A stretch of 17,556 nt of DNA from Dehalococcoidales bacterium (GTDB lineage: Bacteria; Chloroflexota; Dehalococcoidia; Dehalococcoidales; RBG-16-60-22): assembly GCA_030639445.1 (NCBI GenBank), contig DAOWCR010000005.1, forward strand, positions 1 to 17,556, read 5' to 3'. The notes beneath the pieces were generated by a model, which was given only the letters and a program-made list of their open reading frames with translations, was not told the origin of the DNA and made no database searches. How positions within the stretch are numbered: the stretch's first letter is position 1; every line of letters begins with the position of its first letter. Both the position numbers and the translations under genes were made by a program. Shown piece by piece: positions 13,563 to 17,556 of the stretch.

Positions 13563-15532
13563 ATGACTATCCTCTGCCTGGGATTGTTCCTGGTCAGCCT
13601 GGCTAGCTTTTTGCTCACCGTGGGAAAGGCGCTGGCCTCGGTGTGCGGCAGGAACAGGGCCGCCATGTAGTTATTCATAAAATCAACATTTTCGCTGAGT
13701 TCAAAATTGGTCATCATCTGGGCCACTCTCCGGGCGTCATCCAGCAGGTCGGTGGAGAAGGAAGTCAGCCGGGCGCCCAGGAGAGAGCCGTTGCCGATGA
13801 AAATAAATTTATCCGGGGGCAGGTCAGGCAGCAGGCCGATGGTGATGGACTTTTCAATATTAATATTGTTGCCGAAGGCACCGGCGATAATCACCTGCTC
13901 AAAATCGGCGCAGCCAATCCCCACGCTTTTGCTCAATGTCTGGCAGCCGGCGTACATGGCCGCCTTGGCCCGCATGAGGTTATCAATATCCACCTCGGTG
14001 ATAACGATGTCCTGGCCAATCTGGGTCTCCGGCGCCCGGGACAGTACGTACTCATAGCCATCTCTGCCCCGCCGGATTCTCTTGGTGGGCAGGTCGCGGT
14101 TAAATTTACCGTTCTGCCCGATTACGCCGGCTTCCAGCAGCCCGGCGACGATATTAATCAGTCCCGAACCGCAAATACCCTTTGGCTTGGCGTCCCCGAT
14201 GGTGCTGACCTTCGGCTCCAGGTTTGACCGGTCAATATCGAACTCTTCAATGGCGCCCTCGGTGGCAACGATGCCGTGCTTTATCCCGCCACCCTCAAAG
14301 GCGGGGCCGGCGGAGCAGGAAGCGGTCACCATCCAGTCCGAGTTCCCGATGACGATTTCCCCGTTGGTGCCGATGTCCATGAAGAAGGTCAGGGTTTTTC
14401 TCTGGTGCACTCCGGAGCCGACAATTCCCGAGACGATATCACCGCCCACGTAGCTGGCGACGGCCGGGAAGGTGAAAAGGGAAGCCTGCTCGCCCACCTT
14501 GATGCCCAGGGAGGCGGCTTCCACGGGAGGGAAAAAGTTGGCCACCGGGGTGTAGGGCGTCAGCCTCAGGTATTTGGGGTCCAGCCCGAGAAGAATCTGG
14601 GTCATCGTGGTATTGCCGGCCACCATAACATGGCCGATGTGGTCGGGGCTGACCCGGCCCCGGGCCAGCAGCTCCTTGATAACCCCGTTGATGGTGGTGA
14701 CCACCGCCTGCTGCAATTTTTTCAGTCCCCCCGGCTTCTGGCAGTGGTTGATGCGGGTAATAACATCTTCTCCGTAGCTTATCTGTCCGTTATAGGCGAT
14801 GCCCTCCGCGATGACCTTGCCCCGGTTCAGCTCGAGCAGCTGTCCGCAAACGGTGGTGGTGCCGATGTCAAAGGCCAGCGAGTAGTGTTTTTCTCGCGTG
14901 TCTCCCGGCTCGATATTTATTACCCTGGGCCGGCGCCGGTCTCCGGCGCGCGGTTTGGCGGCGGTGACCAGGGTGGTCACGGTGACTTTCCAGTTGCCGT
15001 CTCTTAAAGCCTTGGCCAGCTTCTTTACCGCTTCAAAGTCCACCGACAGGTTGCTCAGGTTAAAGCGCTGCCTCAGACCTCTCAGCAATCGGGAAAGGTC
15101 ACTGGTGTTGTCTTCCGGGGTGGGGGACGGCAGTTCCACAAAGAACTTGCTTAAAGGGGGCTTGAATCTCCAGCCGGCGGCCAGAACTTCGGACACCCTT
15201 TTCTGTTCCCGGGACAGGACGGCTTTTTCCAGCCTTGATTCCACCGGGACGTAGACGGTTAAATCGGTGAGGACGCGGCTCTGGCAGGCCTGCCTCAGGC
15301 CCTGCTGGAACTCTTCTTCGGAGAGCTTCTCGGTCCGGGTGGTCTCCACCTGCCCTTTTTCAATCAGGACTTTACAGGTGCCGCAGGTGCCCGCGCCGCC
15401 GCAGGAGGCATAAATATGCACTCCGGCGGCAATGGCCGCCTGCAAAAGGTTTTCCCCCGGGGCCACGGCAATATCAACATTGTCCGGGTTGAAGTGGACT
15501 TTCACTTTTTTCTTTGGCGCCGCTTTCGTCAT
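13559..15532 (-). CDS. acsV: RACo-type reductive activator of the corrinoid iron-sulfur protein
   Basis: Uses ATP and a [2Fe-2S] cluster to reduce inactive cob(II)alamin in the CFeSP back to the methyl-accepting Co(I) state. The N-terminal ferredoxin domain has C44, C50, C53 and C83 (YASCGGAGTCGTC). A linker and middle domain (about 95-210) lead to an ASKHA ATPase (DUF4445-type) domain. Nucleotide-fold motifs are FDIGTTTVCG (221-230), VAGNTTMT (304-311), YVGGDIVSG (361-369), MDIGTNGEIVIG (385-396) and SAGPAFEGGGI (407-417), with a later CGSGLIN. At 657 aa it is about the size of known RACo proteins. The ATG has an AAGGAG Shine-Dalgarno 4 nt upstream; the gene follows fhs by 34 bp and overlaps cooC by 4 bp. 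Activators of other corrinoid methyltransferases share this architecture, but the acs context favours RACo. Confidence 0.93.
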   Translation of the reverse strand: MTKAAPKKKVKVHFNPDNVDIAVAPGENLLQAAIAAGVHIYASCGGAGTCGTCKVLIEKGQVETTRTEKLSEEEFQQGLRQACQSRVLTDLTVYVPVESRLEKAVLSREQKRVSEVLAAGWRFKPPLSKFFVELPSPTPEDNTSDLSRLLRGLRQRFNLSNLSVDFEAVKKLAKALRDGNWKVTVTTLVTAAKPRAGDRRRPRVINIEPGDTREKHYSLAFDIGTTTVCGQLLELNRGKVIAEGIAYNGQISYGEDVITRINHCQKPGGLKKLQQAVVTTINGVIKELLARGRVSPDHIGHVMVAGNTTMTQILLGLDPKYLRLTPYTPVANFFPPVEAASLGIKVGEQASLFTFPAVASYVGGDIVSGIVGSGVHQRKTLTFFMDIGTNGEIVIGNSDWMVTASCSAGPAFEGGGIKHGIVATEGAIEEFDIDRSNLEPKVSTIGDAKPKGICGSGLINIVAGLLEAGVIGQNGKFNRDLPTKRIRRGRDGYEYVLSRAPETQIGQDIVITEVDIDNLMRAKAAMYAGCQTLSKSVGIGCADFEQVIIAGAFGNNINIEKSITIGLLPDLPPDKFIFIGNGSLLGARLTSFSTDLLDDARRVAQMMTNFELSENVDFMNNYMAALFLPHTEASAFPTVSKKLARLTRNNPRQRIVI

Positions 15533-15566
15533 TTAACTCCTTATCCGGCCACGGTATGGAGCCGGG

Positions 15567-17330
15567 TTAGAAGAGTCCCTGTACTTTACCCGTCCCGGTA
15601 TCAACGTCTACCTTTCGGAAGGCCGGGTCAGATGAAGTCCCCGGCATCAGGCTGATGGTTCCGGCGCAGGGACAGAGGAATTTTGCCCCGGAGTAAATCA
15701 GCACATCGCGTATGGGCAGGGTCCAGCCCTTGGGCACTCCCTTCCGCGCCGGCTCATGGGTGAGGCTCAGGTGGGTCTTCACCATCATGGTGGCGTACTC
15801 GTCGTATTTGCTATCGGACTCAAAAGTCTTGGCTTTGGCCTCGGCCTCCGGGGTCCAGGACACGCCGTCCGCCCCGTAGACCACTTTGGCAATATTGGCC
15901 ACCCTCTCCCGCAGTTTCATTTCCATGGGATAGAGGAACTTGAAGTCATTCGTGTCTTCGCAGGCTTCCTTGACGGTGTCCGCCAGCTCCAGGGCGCCGT
16001 CACCGCCGTTCGCCCAGTGGGTGGATACCGCGCAGCGCGCCCCGGCCCCTTCCGCCGCCTTCCGCACCATGGCAACCTCAGCGTCAGTGTCAGTATGGAA
16101 GCGGTTGATGCATACCACCGGGTTGATGCCGGACGTCCGGATGGTATTGATGTGGTGTAACATGTTGGCCAGGCCCTTTTCCAGGAGACCCAGGTCTTCT
16201 TTGGTGTAGGAGTCGGGCAGGGGCAGGCCGGCCACCACCTTGGGGCCGCCGCCGTGCATCTTCAGCGCCCGGATGGTGGTGGTGAGCACCGAGACGTGCG
16301 GGGTAAGTCCGCTGTAACGGCACTTCACGTTCCAGAACTTTTCAAAACCGATGTCGGCGGCGAAGCCGCTCTCGGTGACATGATAGTCAAACATTTTAAG
16401 GCCGATGCGGTCGGCGATAATAGAGGACTGGCCGACGGCGATATTGGCAAACGGGCCGGCGTGCACCATCAGGGGCTGGTACTCCACCGTGGAGCACAGG
16501 GTGGGGTTGATGGTGTTGCGCATCCAGGCGGTCATGGCGCCGCCTACTTCCAGGTCGCCGGTGGTCACCGGGTTACCTTTTTTATCGTAGGCGACGGTAA
16601 TGTTATTCAGTCTTTCCCGCAGGTCGGCCAGGTCCCTGACGATGGACAGGGTAGCCATCAGCTCCGAGCTGACGGTAATGCCGAACCGGGACGGCATGGT
16701 GAAACCGTCCATGCGGCCGCCGAGCCCGATGATGATGCTGCGCAGGCTCTGGGCGCAGAAATCAATAACCCAGCTCATCTCTATCCGGGTGGGGTCAATG
16801 TCCAGACGGCGCATCTTGGTGAGTCTGGCCAGCTGCTCGTCATCGTAGTTGCGCTCGTGCTGCATTCGGGCGGTGAGGGCGACCATGGCCAGGTTGTGGG
16901 CGTTGGTGATATCGTTGATGTCGCCGGTAAGGCCCATGGAGAACTCGGTGAGCGGTATGAGCAGGGCGTTGCCGCCGCCGGCGGCCGTCCCCTTGATATT
17001 CATCGTCGGGCCCCCCGAAGGCTGGCGGATACAGCCGCCGACGTTCAGGCCCCGCTTGCCCATGCCTTCGATAAGTCCGCAGGTGGTGGTGCTTTTACCC
17101 TCACCCAGGGGGGTGGGGGTTATGGCGGTCACCTCAATATATTTACCGTCCGGTTTATCCTTGAGACGGTCAATAATCTTCATAAAATCGAGCTTGGCGA
17201 TTCTCCCGTAAGGCAGAATTTCGTCCTTTTGCAGGTTCATTTTTCCCCGCCACTCTTCCGGGGTGGGCATGTTAGCTTCGGCAGCTTCCGCAATCTGCCA
17301 GTCCTTCATTTTGGTTGCGTCGTAAGCCAC
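15567..17330 (-). CDS. fhs: Formate--tetrahydrofolate ligase, variant clade
   Basis: ATP-dependent ligation of formate to THF, giving 10-formyl-THF. The 587-aa chain has the P-loop TPTPLGEGKSTTT (71-83), R102 and the phosphate-binding region PSGGPTMNIKGTAAGGG (104-120), HAGPFANIA, and a TTTIRALKMHGG element. It ends with the family's C-terminal GLF. It differs from the acetogen enzymes (about 556-560 aa): a longer N-terminus, roughly 12 extra residues around 154-170, and NIKGTAAGGGN where the classic signature is GIKGGAAGGGY. All major catalytic elements remain, so it is very likely active. The start is GTG at 17330, chosen because AGGAGG lies 5 nt upstream; the next in-frame ATG (residue 8) has no such site. 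It follows a CooC-like gene by 16 bp. Confidence 0.97.
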   Translation of the reverse strand: MAYDATKMKDWQIAEAAEANMPTPEEWRGKMNLQKDEILPYGRIAKLDFMKIIDRLKDKPDGKYIEVTAITPTPLGEGKSTTTCGLIEGMGKRGLNVGGCIRQPSGGPTMNIKGTAAGGGNALLIPLTEFSMGLTGDINDITNAHNLAMVALTARMQHERNYDDEQLARLTKMRRLDIDPTRIEMSWVIDFCAQSLRSIIIGLGGRMDGFTMPSRFGITVSSELMATLSIVRDLADLRERLNNITVAYDKKGNPVTTGDLEVGGAMTAWMRNTINPTLCSTVEYQPLMVHAGPFANIAVGQSSIIADRIGLKMFDYHVTESGFAADIGFEKFWNVKCRYSGLTPHVSVLTTTIRALKMHGGGPKVVAGLPLPDSYTKEDLGLLEKGLANMLHHINTIRTSGINPVVCINRFHTDTDAEVAMVRKAAEGAGARCAVSTHWANGGDGALELADTVKEACEDTNDFKFLYPMEMKLRERVANIAKVVYGADGVSWTPEAEAKAKTFESDSKYDEYATMMVKTHLSLTHEPARKGVPKGWTLPIRDVLIYSGAKFLCPCAGTISLMPGTSSDPAFRKVDVDTGTGKVQGLF

Positions 17331-17335
17331 AGAGA

Positions 17336-17341
17336 CCTCCT
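17336..17341 (-). promoter_or_regulatory. Shine-Dalgarno site supporting the GTG start of fhs
   Basis: AGGAGG on the minus strand, ending 5 nt before the GTG at 17330. It decides this start over the in-frame ATG seven codons downstream. Confidence 0.75.
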
Positions 17342-17346
17342 GTTAC

Positions 17347-17556
17347 TTATTTTTTAAGCGGTAAATTTTCCGCGGTTTGCTTCTGGTCCACCGGCACCAG
17401 TTGGCGGTAGATATTTTTTACCTCACCGGTTACCGGCGGGCTGGCCTCGAAGAGGGAAAGGCCCGCCTGGTCCGCCGCCACAATGGCCGGGTCGTAAGGG
17501 ATAAAGCCGATAAACTCAAGGTCGGGCAGGTTGGAAACCAGGAACTCCCGGTCCGG
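17347..17556 (-). CDS. CooC/MinD-type P-loop ATPase, C-terminal fragment (5' end outside window)
   Basis: The last 69 codons and TAA stop of a gene entering from the right edge. The fragment contains LEFIGFIPYDPAIVAADQAG followed by a short hydrophobic segment and VTGEVKNIYRQL. This matches the C-terminal end of CooC/MinD-like ATPases, where a G-x-I-P-Y/F-D strand is followed by a helix containing A-D-x-x-G. The internal cooC product has the corresponding region (ATIPLDEAISEYDLKTKPLLD). No catalytic motif can be checked because the Walker A region is outside the window. The 16-bp gap to fhs and the operon context suggest a second nickel-insertion ATPase for the CODH/ACS system. Another MinD-family protein remains possible. 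Confidence 0.75.
   Translation of the reverse strand, partial: PDREFLVSNLPDLEFIGFIPYDPAIVAADQAGLSLFEASPPVTGEVKNIYRQLVPVDQKQTAENLPLKK

Noticed and set aside
16254..17357. Plus-strand ORF of 367 codons, rich in Gly, His and Val
   Set aside because: It is antisense to fhs. Its His/Gly/Val-rich composition reflects the complement of the coding strand.

Overview
This window is almost entirely a bacterial Wood-Ljungdahl (reductive acetyl-CoA) gene cluster, all on the minus strand. Most genes are separated by 10-35 bp or overlap by 4 bp, so it reads as one long operon cut at both window edges. I see no RNA genes, mobile elements, CRISPR arrays or integration signs. No stretch over 300 bp lacks a gene; the largest gap is 87 bp.

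Organism: an anaerobic, GC-rich bacterium. AcsB is full length with the N-terminal CODH-contact region that archaeal CdhC lacks, and bacterial FolD and Fhs supply the tetrahydrofolate branch. There is no archaeal epsilon subunit. The combination of FolD, an atypical Fhs and a NuoG/GltD-fused partner of formate dehydrogenase would fit uncultured Chloroflexota (Dehalococcoidia-like) or a similar lineage. That placement is inference, not something the sequence proves.

Layout in transcription order (right to left): C-terminus of a CooC/MinD-type ATPase (17556-17347); fhs; a RACo-type corrinoid-protein reactivator; cooC (TTG start, overlapping the previous stop); folD; an unrecognised 73-aa ORF; acsD (corrinoid protein small subunit); acsA/cooS (CO dehydrogenase); acsB (acetyl-CoA synthase); acsC (corrinoid protein large subunit); acsE (methyltransferase); a DUF3786 protein; a 739-aa NuoG-like/GltD-like iron-sulfur flavoprotein; and the first 400 codons of a molybdo/tungsto-formate dehydrogenase that runs off the left edge.

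How they work together: formate dehydrogenase, with the flavoprotein as probable electron partner, interconverts CO2 and formate. Fhs and FolD carry the C1 unit to methylene-THF. A methylene-THF reductase must be encoded elsewhere. AcsE moves the methyl group from methyl-THF to the AcsCD corrinoid protein, AcsA makes CO, and AcsB assembles acetyl-CoA. CooC-type ATPases mature the nickel clusters, and the RACo-like protein re-reduces inactive cob(II)alamin. The pathway could run toward acetate or in reverse; the window does not decide this.

Most worth following up: the formate dehydrogenase/GltD-type flavoprotein pair, whose paralogous N-termini both carry the same unusual four-cysteine insertion; the conserved-looking but unnamed 73-aa ORF; and DUF3786 inside the operon.
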